Below are positions 6,347-15,250 of a stretch of 64,000 nt of DNA, one piece after another. Made by a program: the position numbers and the translations under genes. The stretch's first letter is position 1; each line of letters begins with the position of its first letter. The notes below the pieces were generated by a model. It did no database searches, had not been told where the DNA came from, and was given only the letters and a program-made list of their open reading frames with translations. This DNA comes from Nocardia exalbida NBRC 100660 (lineage in GTDB: Bacteria > Actinomycetota > Actinomycetes > Mycobacteriales > Mycobacteriaceae). The stretch spans positions 1-64,000 of the forward strand of contig NZ_BAFZ01000036.1 of the NCBI RefSeq assembly GCF_000308575.1. Direction: 5' to 3'.

Positions 6347-8899
6347 ATGGAACCGGAGCGCCACAGTCCGTACTGGGACGCCATCGTCGGCGACAACTGG
6401 CCGGCGATCTCGCCGGGGGACTGGAGTGCGCTGGAACGTCTCGCGCGAGACGGTGCGGGGGCGCTGGACTTGCTCGACGCCGAGAGCAAACGCCGCGGCT
6501 TCGACGAACATGCCCGCTCCAGTGCCGGTCTGCAACCGATCAAGGACGACATGCTGCGCCAGCGGATGAACCCGCAGGCTTTCGCCGACGCGCTCGAGGC
6601 CGCGGCGGACACCTTCCGGGATTTCTCCGACCTGGTGTATCGGACCCGCAACAAGATCTTGGACATCGTCGAGGAGACCACCTCGCGGATCAACGCGACG
6701 AAACGCGCGGCCGCGGCGGAAGAGGACGAATCGGATGCCCAGGCCCTCCGTAGCCGGATCCCCGGCATGATCGCCGCCGCCAGGGACGACGTGGAGGATG
6801 TCGTTCGCGCGGCGCTCGGTTCGATCAGCCCGCAGGGCCTGCCCAGTTTGGGCTTGATCGCCGACGCGCTGGGGCAGCCGGGGCCTTGGGAGCCGGGCCA
6901 CCGCAGTGCGGACGACCACAGCGGGGACGTCCATCACCAGCACCGGCCCGCGAAGGACCACTCCGGCAATCCACGGCACGACGGCTCGCAGCGGACGAAT
7001 CGGCCGAAAGACGATTTCCCGGTTACGGTGCTCCCGCAAGATGCCGACGACCGACCGGTGACCACCGATCCGTTCGGCCCGCTGTTGCCCGGTGACGAGC
7101 TCGGGGAACGACCCGGTCCCATTGCCACCGAGGACACCTCCGGTCCGCCGTCGACCGGCCCGGTGCCGGATCAGTACATCCCCGGGGGACCGACGACCGT
7201 CCCGGTGAACACCGCGCCCGGCGGTGGCCTGGAGGACGGCCACGGTCTGCCCGCCGCGGGCGTTCCACCGCGCGGGCAGGTCACCGGCACCGAGCACATG
7301 GCACCGGGCCGGGATGCCCCGGTGGACAGCGATGCTCAGGATTCGGCCGGTCCGGACGCGCGGGATTCCCGTCGGAGCGATCCCGATGTCCCGGCCGAGG
7401 CGGCCGAGCCGGTCGAGTCCGCGACTCCCGACCGCTCCGGCACCGTTTCGGCGGAGCAATCGCACGACACGGCAGCAGAGCAGTTCACCGGTTCCTCGGT
7501 GTCCGCAGCCGACTCCGGTACGTCGGTGCCACCGCCGCTGATCCTTCCGCCACCGGTCGCTGCCCCTGCTTCCACCGCACCGTTCGCACCGTTCGCACCG
7601 GCTGCCTCGGCCGCTCCCGCTGGACCGGCGGTCTCCGCTCCGGCGGCCCAGGCCGGCTCTGTCCCCCCGCCGCAAGTTCAGGCGAAGCAGACGGCGCCTC
7701 CGCCCAGCGAATCGCGTGGGCCGGTCGCCACCCCCAAGATCACGGCGGCGAGCGCGGGACCGCCACCGGGTGCGGGCGGCGCCGCCAAAACGCAGCCACC
7801 GGAACGGACCGAGCAGCGCACCGACGCGGGTAAGGACGGCGCGGACGACAGCGACGAGTCGATGCGCACTGTGGTCGGTGCGGCCATGACGTCGGCGGCC
7901 GCTCCGGCATTCGTCCTCGGCGAGCGAGTGGACGGCGATCTGGTGCTGGCCCGCACGCTGTTGAGCGGGGTGCTGGCGGCGGGCGGTGATGCCGTCCTCG
8001 GGCTCGGCTGGGCGGTTTCGGTGATGCGCCATCCCAGCGGTATCAGCGCGTTCGTCACCTCGAACGAGGGTCGCGGCTGGATACCGGCCGGGCTGTACCT
8101 GCCGCGTGAGCTATCCACCCCGTGGGTGTGGGAGGTGGCCGAGAACGCGTGGGAGGGCGTCGCCGATCCCGCACGCGTGCTGGCGGAATTCGGGATCGCC
8201 TGGGGCCGCAGGTCCGGCGCACGGCTGACCGCGATCGCCTCCTCGGCGGAGGTCGATGCCGATCTGCGACGGCAGCTGGGTGACGTGCCGATCGAGGGCG
8301 AAGTGGCCGCCTCGTCGGCGATGGATTTCAGCGCACCGAAGCCGAGTCTGGCCGACCGCCTCGAATTGGTCGGGGCCGCGGCGCTGGTGCGGCGGGCGGC
8401 GGCCACGCCGGAGTCGGAGATCGGAGTGCGATGCTGGGAGTTGGCCTCGGACGCGCACGCTCGCGTCCACAAGGCCGGTCTCGGCTCGCCTGCCGCGCTG
8501 GGCGCGCCCGCGGCACGCGAGCGGATCCTCGGCGCACTGCGGCAGGGCCGCGAGGTGTCGCAGGAGTTGTGGGAGGAGCTTCGGGATGCCGACGACCTGC
8601 TTACCGCGACAATGCTTTCGCACCGCGCCGATGTGTCCAGAGTTGCGCTGGGTGAGCTGCGCGCCGACCAGGCCGACGGCAGGCACGCATCGGAGATGAG
8701 CGCGCTGCGCGCCATGGTCTTCGAGCGGCGGTGCGACGAACTCGTGCTGCTGCTCGCCGAGGCGGCGACTCGGCAGACTCTGCGCGACGCGGTGTACGCG
8801 CACGCGCAGATCGTGAGTCACCCAGGTTTCGTCGCACCGGCTCCCACCCCCGCCGCGCCCGCTCGGCGACCGACCATCACGGCGGGGCCGGGCCGCTGA
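6347..8899 (+). CDS. Large ESX-associated protein with Rv3899c-type C-terminal domains (DUF5632/DUF5631-like)
   Basis: 850 residues from ATG at 6347, eight bases after the preceding gene; the frame is open upstream but would overlap that gene. Residues 1-180 are helical with Trp-rich ends (YWDAIVGDNWPAISPGDW), suggestive of a PPE-like helical bundle. Residues 185-510 are a long Pro/Ala/Ser/Asp linker. Residues 515-840 form a globular region (DGDLVLARTLLSGVLAAGG...SNEGRGWIPAGLYLPRE...; AMVFERRCDELVLLLAEAATRQTLRDAVYAHAQ) that is paralogous to the C-terminus of the protein at 9044. These domains occur in Rv3899c, encoded beside ESX-2 in M. tuberculosis. Function unknown; ESX substrate or surface protein inferred. 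Confidence 0.75.
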   Translation: MEPERHSPYWDAIVGDNWPAISPGDWSALERLARDGAGALDLLDAESKRRGFDEHARSSAGLQPIKDDMLRQRMNPQAFADALEAAADTFRDFSDLVYRTRNKILDIVEETTSRINATKRAAAAEEDESDAQALRSRIPGMIAAARDDVEDVVRAALGSISPQGLPSLGLIADALGQPGPWEPGHRSADDHSGDVHHQHRPAKDHSGNPRHDGSQRTNRPKDDFPVTVLPQDADDRPVTTDPFGPLLPGDELGERPGPIATEDTSGPPSTGPVPDQYIPGGPTTVPVNTAPGGGLEDGHGLPAAGVPPRGQVTGTEHMAPGRDAPVDSDAQDSAGPDARDSRRSDPDVPAEAAEPVESATPDRSGTVSAEQSHDTAAEQFTGSSVSAADSGTSVPPPLILPPPVAAPASTAPFAPFAPAASAAPAGPAVSAPAAQAGSVPPPQVQAKQTAPPPSESRGPVATPKITAASAGPPPGAGGAAKTQPPERTEQRTDAGKDGADDSDESMRTVVGAAMTSAAAPAFVLGERVDGDLVLARTLLSGVLAAGGDAVLGLGWAVSVMRHPSGISAFVTSNEGRGWIPAGLYLPRELSTPWVWEVAENAWEGVADPARVLAEFGIAWGRRSGARLTAIASSAEVDADLRRQLGDVPIEGEVAASSAMDFSAPKPSLADRLELVGAAALVRRAAATPESEIGVRCWELASDAHARVHKAGLGSPAALGAPAARERILGALRQGREVSQELWEELRDADDLLTATMLSHRADVSRVALGELRADQADGRHASEMSALRAMVFERRCDELVLLLAEAATRQTLRDAVYAHAQIVSHPGFVAPAPTPAAPARRPTITAGPGR

Positions 8900-8981
8900 G
8901 CGGAAGCCGAATGCCGCGTCGAGTAACGCGTCGCCGCATACCGACCCTGGAGCGACCGCGCACCGGGCAACCGTCTCGCAC

Positions 8982-8997
8982 TCCCCATCTCTGGGAA
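8982..8997. promoter_or_regulatory. Motif A palindrome (TCCCCA-TCTC-TGGGAA)
   Basis: One mismatch from consensus, ending 46 bases before the ATG at 9044. It is followed by AATCGACAATAGGG, so CGACAAT recurs at the same offset as at the 578 copy. It implies a separate promoter for the 9044 gene. Confidence 0.65.
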
Positions 8998-9043
8998 GAA
9001 TCGACAATAGGGGGACGTGTGGTGGGAAAGGATTTGATCGAGC

Positions 9044-10987
9044 ATGCCGAACAGCATGGAAATCGACCCTGCCGTTTTGCGTCAGCTGGCCGACCAGCAC
9101 GACCGGGTCGCGCACGACACCAGGGAATGGGCCAAACCGCCCACGGAATGGCTCGCGAACTTCCTGCCCACCTACGGCAAGATCGCCTATCCGGTCTACG
9201 AAGCGCTGGAACGGTACTACGACGCCCGGCAGCGGGCGGGTGAGGCGCTGGCCAGCGAACACGATCGCACCGCTGACTCGCTGCGCGCGTCCGCGAACGC
9301 CTACGAACAATCCGACGAGGATTTCGCCAGCCACATCCGGCAGGCAGGCGGCCTGACCGATACGCCGTCCTCCCCGACGGCGCCCCCCGGAACCTCGACC
9401 GATCCCTTCGGTTCGAACCGCCCGATCACTCCACCCGGTTCCGCGCCCGGCGATGGCCCGGTGACGGCCGACCCCAGTTCGGCCAGGCCGGTGTCCACCG
9501 ATCCCGCCGCGGCGGGCCCCGGCACCGCCGAGGACAATCCGCTCGCGACTTCGCCGGGCGGACCCAACGGGGCATCCCCGGCTGGTACGGGTGTGCCCGG
9601 TGTGCCCGGCGCGACCGCCGCTTCGGCAGAGCCGGGGAGCACCAATGGCGCGGGCACGCCGAACGCGCCCGGAACGTCGACACCCGGTGGGCCGTCGAGC
9701 ACCGGCGTGACCGCGCCGGCGACGGCGGGCGTGCCGCCCGCCGGAGTCGGCCCGCTCAACGCGACCCCGGACGATCGAGCCGCCACGCAGCCGCCCAGCG
9801 GCGCGACGGGACGAACGGACATGCCGCCCATGCCGGTGCCGGTCGCGAGCCCGTTCGCCGCCGCCGTCGCCTCGGCGAAGGACAAGGAGGCCGAACCCGT
9901 GTACGTCGTCGGCGGCCAGGTGAACGACGACCTGGTGCTGGCCAAGACGCTGCTCGGCAGCGTTCTCGCCGCCGTGGACTCGCCGGTGGGCATGGCCTGG
10001 GCGGTCGCGGTGATGCGGGGTCCCGGGGGAACGGGCGTCTTCATCACGTCGAACGAAGGCCGCGGCTGGTTGCCCGCCGGGTTGTTCCTGCCACGCGAAG
10101 TCTCCACTCCGTGGAACTGGGACGAGTTGCTCGCCGCCGACGACGGCGCGGGATCGCCATGGGAGGGCGTCACCGACCCGGCCCGGGTATTGGCGGAATT
10201 CGGCCTCGCCTGGGGCGCGAAGGCGAACGCGAATCTGTCGGCCCTCGTCTCGTCCGGGCCGATCGATCCCGGCTTGCGCTCACGATTCGGAGAAGCGGCG
10301 ATGGAAGGGCTCGTCAGTCCGTCCTACGACGTCGACCTGCGCGAGTTCACCCCGGATACGGCCGACCGTCTCGGCTTGACCGGTTCGATCGCGGGCCTGG
10401 AACACGTCTCGTCGGTACCGGACACCCAGGTGCGGTCGCGCTGTGTGGAACTGGCCGCGGATGCCCACGGGCAGGTCGGCCGGTCCGGATCGGTACCCGC
10501 CGAAGCCGTCGCGTCGCGCCGGGTCCGGGAACGGATCCTGGCCGACCTGCAAGCCGGAAGGCCGGTGCCGCGCGAGCTGTGGGACGAACTGCGCGACGCC
10601 GACGACCTGCTGGTGGCGTCGATGCTCGGGCAGCGGGTCGACGTGGGCCGGGTGGAGATCGGGCAGCTGCGACTGGACGCCGGGGTTTCGCCGTTGCGCG
10701 GCATGGTCTTCGAGCGGCGCTGCAACGAACTGGTGCTGCTGCTGGCGAACGAGCCGAGCAGGCAGACGCTGCGCGACGCCGTCTATGCCCATGAACAGGT
10801 CACGCTGCACCCGCAGTTCGTCTCGACCCCGGCACCCGTCTCCACCGCCGTGCAGCCCGAGCGCGTCGCCCGGCCCGCCTCGGTTCCGTCGGTCAGCGCG
10901 CCGGAAGTCGCCGGAGGGCCGCCGCCTACCGTCGTGGCCGCGCCCTCGACGCCCCCGCCGCCGGTGTCGCCTTCGGAGCAATCGTGA
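9044..10987 (+). CDS. EspC-like N-terminus fused to Rv3899c-type C-terminal domains
   Basis: 647 residues. Residues 1-95 are an EspC-type helical domain (MEIDPAVLRQLADQHDRVA...ADSLRASANAYEQSDEDF) ending in the YxxxD secretion signal (Y87, D91). Residues 105-275 are a Pro/Thr/Gly/Ala linker. Residues 285-610 are paralogous to the C-terminus of the preceding protein: VYVVGGQVNDDLVLAKTLLGSVLAA, SNEGRGWLPAGLFLPREVSTPW and LRGMVFERRCNELVLLLANEPSRQTLRDAVYAHEQ. This is the best Rv3899c-like candidate in the window. It has its own motif A promoter and a strong terminator. A secreted or surface ESX substrate is inferred; the biochemical role of the C-terminal domains is unknown. Confidence 0.8.
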   Translation: MPNSMEIDPAVLRQLADQHDRVAHDTREWAKPPTEWLANFLPTYGKIAYPVYEALERYYDARQRAGEALASEHDRTADSLRASANAYEQSDEDFASHIRQAGGLTDTPSSPTAPPGTSTDPFGSNRPITPPGSAPGDGPVTADPSSARPVSTDPAAAGPGTAEDNPLATSPGGPNGASPAGTGVPGVPGATAASAEPGSTNGAGTPNAPGTSTPGGPSSTGVTAPATAGVPPAGVGPLNATPDDRAATQPPSGATGRTDMPPMPVPVASPFAAAVASAKDKEAEPVYVVGGQVNDDLVLAKTLLGSVLAAVDSPVGMAWAVAVMRGPGGTGVFITSNEGRGWLPAGLFLPREVSTPWNWDELLAADDGAGSPWEGVTDPARVLAEFGLAWGAKANANLSALVSSGPIDPGLRSRFGEAAMEGLVSPSYDVDLREFTPDTADRLGLTGSIAGLEHVSSVPDTQVRSRCVELAADAHGQVGRSGSVPAEAVASRRVRERILADLQAGRPVPRELWDELRDADDLLVASMLGQRVDVGRVEIGQLRLDAGVSPLRGMVFERRCNELVLLLANEPSRQTLRDAVYAHEQVTLHPQFVSTPAPVSTAVQPERVARPASVPSVSAPEVAGGPPPTVVAAPSTPPPPVSPSEQS

Positions 10988-11012
10988 AAGACGTTCCGCG
11001 GTAAGGGACCGG

Positions 11013-11066
11013 CGCTGTCCGGGCCGCGGCAGGCCCGTCCTGCCGCGCCCCGGGCAGCGCTTTTCT
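11013..11066 (+). terminator. Strong intrinsic terminator after the 9044 gene
   Basis: Arms 11013-11033 and 11039-11059 pair over about 21 bp with two imperfect pairs, with a five-base loop and a CTTTTCT tail. It lies 25 bases after the stop. The rest of 11067-11310 shows nothing else I can support. Confidence 0.75.
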
Positions 11067-11310
11067 CAATTCGACGACGAACTATCGGGGGCGCGCTCGA
11101 CGAGGCGATGCGACGCGTGAGCGGCGACGACACGAGTCCCGGCAGCTCGCGGACAGCCACCGACCGAGACGGGCAGCGGCTGTCGCGCCCGGCTCCACCC
11201 ATGCGACGTGCGCGGATCGGTACGACGCCGGTAGCGCGCCGGCCGCCTCCCTTGGCGCCGAATCGGCGAGAGGCGCAGTGAATTGCCGACCGGAAAGGCG
11301 CTGGATCGGG

Positions 11311-12465
11311 CTACGTCTCGATGACGGGACTCGCTTCGGCTTCCTGTTCGTCGACGACCGCCGCACCCTGTGTGGGCTCCCCGCCGGGCCGGTCGGACGC
11401 GGCGCGGTCCCTGGTCAGCCGAACCGGTATCACGGCGGGTGCCGTGGTCACCGTCGGAGTGGCGTTCGGATCGTCGGCCGGTGCGGTATTCGCCGCCGGG
11501 GCGGCGGTGACGCCGCCGGGCTCCGCGGTGGCCGGTTGTGCGGCGGGCGGTTGCGCGTTCGGATCGCCCGGGGGCGGCGCGGCAGCGGGCGTGGCCTGAT
11601 TGCCGGGCGGCGGTGCCTGGCCCGGCTGTCCCGGAGCGCCCTTGTGCTCGTTCTCCTCGGCCTTCTTCGCCTTGTCCTCGTCGGCTTTATGCATCATCTC
11701 GGGTATCTGCGAGATCAGCGGCATCGCCGCCATCGGCAGCATCGCGAGCATCGGCAGCAGCGACGACAGTCCTCCGTCACCACCCCCGCCGCTACCGCTG
11801 CTGCCCGCGGATGTGCCCCCTCCGCCGTTCTGACCACCGCCGTTCGAGTTGCCCTTTCCTTTGCCGTTGGCCATGTCCTCGTTGAGGTCGGCGATCGCGG
11901 TGACCTTGTCGTAGACCGCCTCTACGGCGGCGGCGACCGCCTTCAGCAAGGGAAGTTCCTGAGCGGGCTTGAGTTTGGCGCTGCCCGCGGCCTTCAGCTT
12001 CGTATTCAACTCGGTCACGATGGTTTTGATGGACCGCAGGGCTTGCACCTGTTCGGCGGCGACCGTGACGGAGGTCTTGACCACCTGATCGTCCATCTGC
12101 AGCAATTTCAGCTGCCTGGCCTCGACCTTGTCGACGGTCTTGCGGTATTCGTCGTCCGCCTCGCCCTTGCCGAGGGTTTCGTAGATCGCGGGCTTGAGCA
12201 GGTCGTCGACTTTCGGCGGGGGAGCGGTCATGCCACGGCCGAGCAGGTCCACGGCGGTCTGAATGGCCGTGTCGGCCAATGCGATGAAGGCGCGCAGCCC
12301 TTCCGACGCACCGGCCGGGCAGTGCAAATCGACCAGCCAGAAGTGCTTGGCCTCGGAGGCGTAGCTCCCCAGGGGGGCGGATGCCGACACCGCCGCCTTT
12401 TTGGCTTCGGTATTCGTCGCCGTCGTCACCATGCCGCCGCCACCGCCTCTCAGAAGTCCTCCCAT
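11311..12465 (-). CDS. DUF4226-like ESX-associated protein
   Basis: 384 residues from ATG at 12465, chosen because GCGGAGAC lies just upstream; 30 further in-frame residues would read through the motif A copies. Residues 75-215 are helical with KVEARQLKLLQMDDQVVKTS...QALRSIKTIVTELNTKL, the kind of segment seen in DUF4226 proteins such as the EspE/EspF group of ESX-1. Residues 225-250 are Gly/Ser/Asn-rich. A Met/Leu-rich hydrophobic segment follows (LSSLLPMLAMLPMAAMPLIS), like those in the proteins at 1381 and 3061. The last 120 residues are Pro/Ala/Thr-rich. It is divergent from the NlpC/P60 gene. The family call rests on pattern. Confidence 0.7.
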   Translation of the reverse strand: MGGLLRGGGGGMVTTATNTEAKKAAVSASAPLGSYASEAKHFWLVDLHCPAGASEGLRAFIALADTAIQTAVDLLGRGMTAPPPKVDDLLKPAIYETLGKGEADDEYRKTVDKVEARQLKLLQMDDQVVKTSVTVAAEQVQALRSIKTIVTELNTKLKAAGSAKLKPAQELPLLKAVAAAVEAVYDKVTAIADLNEDMANGKGKGNSNGGGQNGGGGTSAGSSGSGGGGDGGLSSLLPMLAMLPMAAMPLISQIPEMMHKADEDKAKKAEENEHKGAPGQPGQAPPPGNQATPAAAPPPGDPNAQPPAAQPATAEPGGVTAAPAANTAPADDPNATPTVTTAPAVIPVRLTRDRAASDRPGGEPTQGAAVVDEQEAEASPVIET

Positions 12466-12474
12466 TGTCTCCGC

Positions 12475-12490
12475 TTCCCGATTATGGGAA
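12475..12490. promoter_or_regulatory. Motif A palindrome (TTCCCG-ATTA-TGGGAA)
   Basis: One mismatch from consensus. It begins only 10 bp upstream of the minus-strand start at 12465 and is 118 bp from the NlpC start. Its position over the leader of the minus-strand gene would suit a repressor of that gene. Confidence 0.65.
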
Positions 12491-12511
12491 GTGGTCCATA
12501 GTTCGATTACC

Positions 12512-12527
12512 CACCCAGGAATGGGAA
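12512..12527. promoter_or_regulatory. Second motif A copy in the divergent region (CACCCA-GGAA-TGGGAA)
   Basis: Right arm is perfect, left arm has two mismatches. It ends 80 bases before the ATG at 12608 and starts 47 bases from 12465, which is within the range seen at the other promoters in both directions. Confidence 0.5.
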
Positions 12528-12584
12528 TACGACCGGATCGGTCGGGGCGACACAATAGCTGCAGAGTGTGAGAGGCGGTCGGTG

Positions 12585-12623
12585 ATGAGCGATGGCGAGT
12601 CGGTCGAATGGCGCAGGCACTGA
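12585..12623 (+). CDS. Possible 12-residue leader ORF overlapping the NlpC/P60 start
   Basis: ATG at 12585 opens MSDGESVEWRRH and stops at 12621-12623, inside the NlpC/P60 gene. It has a weak upstream GAGAGGCGG. The ATG at 12608 has no good SD of its own and no alternative start before an in-frame stop at 12569, so coupling through this leader would explain how it is translated. Speculative. Confidence 0.3.
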   Translation: MSDGESVEWRRH

Positions 12624-13555
12624 CGAACGACCTGGACGGAGTGCTCCGATCGCTGCTCGAGCTGTACGGCGACGGCCAACCCGCCGGCCAGGCGGCGAGT
12701 GCGACCCAAGCGCTCGCCGCAGATCTGCGGGTCGCGTCCGGGGCGGTGGCCGTACGCTACGGCGAGGCGCAGGGCATGCAGCTGTCGATCGCGGAATCGC
12801 ATGCGGGCAAGGACAGCATCGTCGGCAAGACCGTCGGCGAGTCCGGTGACGGAACGGTCAACGGCCGCGGCCGCCTGACCAATCACATCGCGGATTTCCA
12901 GAGCCGGATGCAGGCGATCGCCGCGGTGGGCGATACCCGCTTCAGCGGTCCCGCGCTGCTGGATGCCGCGCAGTCCACCATCTCCAACGCCACCAAGCAG
13001 GTCGACGCCGATGTCGCCGCCGCACGGCAACAGGCCGCGCAGATCATGCCGCCCGCGACGCCGGCGACCAGGCAGGCCCGGCACGGCGGTGCGCCGCGCA
13101 GGCGGCGACGGATGCGCTCGAGGTCCAGGTCCGCTTCCCGGCTGCGCCGCAACAACACGGTCCGCTCCGACGGGACGAAGGGCAGCAACGCGGTGCTGGC
13201 CGCCAGCGACTGGCTCGGTACGCCCTACGTCTGGGGCGGGGGCGGCGCCGGTGGACCCAGCGGCGGCGGGTTCGACTGCTCGGGTCTGACGCAGTACGCC
13301 ATCGCCCAGGCCAGTCACGGCGAAGTGGTGCTGCCCCGAACGACGTACGAGCAGATCTACAGCGGCGTCCGCGTGCACCCCGAGGATGTACGCCCAGGTG
13401 ACCTGGTGTTCCCCGCCGGATCGTTCAGCACGCGCGGGCCCGAGCACGTGCAGCTGGCCGCAGGCAACGGCATGGTCATCGAGGCGCCCTACACCGGCTC
13501 GACGGTGAAGTGGTCGCGTATGCCGAGCGAAGCCGTCGTCGTGCGCGTGCTGTGA
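12608..13555 (+). CDS. NlpC/P60 peptidoglycan endopeptidase of the ESX cluster
   Basis: 315 residues. Residues 1-150 are helical and may act as an ESX-type targeting module, since there is no Sec signal peptide. Residues 155-185 are very Arg/Ser-rich. Residues 195-315 are an NlpC/P60 domain: GTPYVWGGGG, catalytic Cys C224 in FDCSGLTQYA, GDLVF, and His H280 in PEHVQLA. These enzymes cleave the peptide stem of peptidoglycan. The M. tuberculosis ESX-2 region also has an NlpC-type gene (Rv3896c) next to Rv3899c. The likely job is local wall opening for the ESX machine or activity as a secreted hydrolase. Confidence 0.85.
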   Translation: MAQALTNDLDGVLRSLLELYGDGQPAGQAASATQALAADLRVASGAVAVRYGEAQGMQLSIAESHAGKDSIVGKTVGESGDGTVNGRGRLTNHIADFQSRMQAIAAVGDTRFSGPALLDAAQSTISNATKQVDADVAAARQQAAQIMPPATPATRQARHGGAPRRRRRMRSRSRSASRLRRNNTVRSDGTKGSNAVLAASDWLGTPYVWGGGGAGGPSGGGFDCSGLTQYAIAQASHGEVVLPRTTYEQIYSGVRVHPEDVRPGDLVFPAGSFSTRGPEHVQLAAGNGMVIEAPYTGSTVKWSRMPSEAVVVRVL

Positions 13556-13582
13556 GCCGATGATCGGGGAGGAGAGCGCAGC

Positions 13583-15226
13583 GTGGCTATAGACATCCCC
13601 AGCGAGGTCGCGCTCTTCCTCAACATCTGCGGCGTCCCGTACCCGGACATCAACGAGGACGACGTACGCGCCCTCGCCGGGCATGTGCGCACCTTCGCCG
13701 AGCAGGTGCAGGGCACGCACGACTCGGCGACCGGCGTGATAGACCAGATGGGGGCGTTCTACTCGGGGGAGTCCTACCAGCAGCTCGTCGCCACGTGGGC
13801 GACCATGAGTTCGACCCACATGCGGCAACTCGAGAGTGCGTGCAAGCTCGTGGGGCAGGCACTCGAGGTGGCGGCGACGGTGATCACCGCGGTGAAGGTG
13901 GCCGTACTGGCCGAACTCGCCGCCCTGGCCGCGACCTACGCCTCGATCATGATCACACCGCCGCTCGCTCCCTCCGCGCCGCTGGTCGCCGCCGCGGCGC
14001 GCAAGCTGTGCGAGCAGATGGCGCAGTACCTGATCGGCTACATCGTCGCCGAAGTCATCGGCAAGGCGATCGAACCGCTGGAGCAGGCCATCGATGACAT
14101 GGTCAAGGGGATCGTCTACGACGCCACCCGCGACGCGCTCGACATCCCGTCGTCGGGCAAACCCCCTCCGCTGCGCATCGACCCGGACGCCGTGCAGCAT
14201 TTCGCGAAAGTGCTCGACGATCACGCCGACGACATCATGCGGCACGCGGCGACGTTCGCGGAGAATGTCGCGACACTCGACTTCACGACATCGACCCCGT
14301 TCGATGACGCGGTGCCGCCCACCGTGACGGCCGACGGCTCTCCCCCCGGACCCGTACCGACTCCGGAGCAATTGATTCGGCGGCACGGCGAACAGCCCGA
14401 GGCACGCTTCGGCCCCGCCGCTGCTGCGGCGCCGACCGTCCTCGACAGACACGGAACCGGTGATGCGCGCGTCCCTGCCGCGATGCGCGAGGCCGCGCAC
14501 CCCGCAGCGGCCGGGGAACGAGCGGCCGATCGAAACGGAGACGGAGGCGGCGCGGGTGCGCCGGACCGGACCGGCGACCGGTCGGCCGCACCCGCCGGGA
14601 CCGGACCTCGTGATCCTGGCTCAAATCCCGCGAAGATGTCGCCGGTCGCCGGCGTCGCGCCGAACGACGCGAACCCGAACGCGGACCGGGCGGCAGAAGT
14701 CGCGAGCCCCCGTGCCGTATCCGCGCGGGACGCCGCGGACGCCGCGAAGGCGGCCGCCCACGATGTGGCGCCCGAGATTCCGGGCCGGGGAGCGTTCGAT
14801 TCCGAGGTTCGCCCGGTCGGCTCCGAGTCGGGCGTTGCCGCAGCGGCCGTCGACGTGCCCCCGCTCGACACGCGCGCCCCCGACAGTGCCGAGATGGGAG
14901 GTCCGCTGACCGGCGCGCCGGCCACTCCTTGGGGACGCGCGGCGCAACCGCCGGTCGCGTCGGATCCTGTTCCGAAGCCGGCACATCCCGTGAAGGTTGC
15001 GCCGAAAGTACGTCGGCCCGCGACCACTCCGTGGGCCAGGAAGCGCCGGACGCGGGAGGCTCCCGCCGTGGTGCAGGCGCCGTCCACGAGGTCGCCGCTG
15101 CGTTCGGTGCCGGAAAAGGGTTCCGAAGGAAACGGAGCGGTGAGCGCCGGTGTCGCCGACGCGCCCCCGGCACCCTCGCGGGTAACGGCTCCGGCGTCCG
15201 ATCGCATCGACCCGCCCGCTCCCTGA
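13583..15226 (+). CDS. CpnT-type WXG100-like domain protein, likely ESX substrate
   Basis: 547 residues from GTG at 13583 (SD GGGGAGGAG). The N-terminus (LNICGVPYPDINEDDVRALAGHVRTFAEQV...QMGAFYSGESYQQLVATW) is the WXG100-like domain found at the front of ESX polymorphic toxins such as CpnT-like proteins. Residues 95-175 are strongly Ala/Leu-rich and hydrophobic. Residues 190-230 are helical and end in TSTPFDDAVPP. The last 300 residues are Pro/Ala/Gly/Arg linker with no recognisable toxin domain. It may therefore be a structural substrate, or a toxin-type carrier that lost its effector. It follows the NlpC/P60 gene by 27 bp. Confidence 0.75.
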   Translation: MAIDIPSEVALFLNICGVPYPDINEDDVRALAGHVRTFAEQVQGTHDSATGVIDQMGAFYSGESYQQLVATWATMSSTHMRQLESACKLVGQALEVAATVITAVKVAVLAELAALAATYASIMITPPLAPSAPLVAAAARKLCEQMAQYLIGYIVAEVIGKAIEPLEQAIDDMVKGIVYDATRDALDIPSSGKPPPLRIDPDAVQHFAKVLDDHADDIMRHAATFAENVATLDFTTSTPFDDAVPPTVTADGSPPGPVPTPEQLIRRHGEQPEARFGPAAAAAPTVLDRHGTGDARVPAAMREAAHPAAAGERAADRNGDGGGAGAPDRTGDRSAAPAGTGPRDPGSNPAKMSPVAGVAPNDANPNADRAAEVASPRAVSARDAADAAKAAAHDVAPEIPGRGAFDSEVRPVGSESGVAAAAVDVPPLDTRAPDSAEMGGPLTGAPATPWGRAAQPPVASDPVPKPAHPVKVAPKVRRPATTPWARKRRTREAPAVVQAPSTRSPLRSVPEKGSEGNGAVSAGVADAPPAPSRVTAPASDRIDPPAP

Positions 15227-15250
15227 CCGGAAATGCCCGTGACGCAGAAA

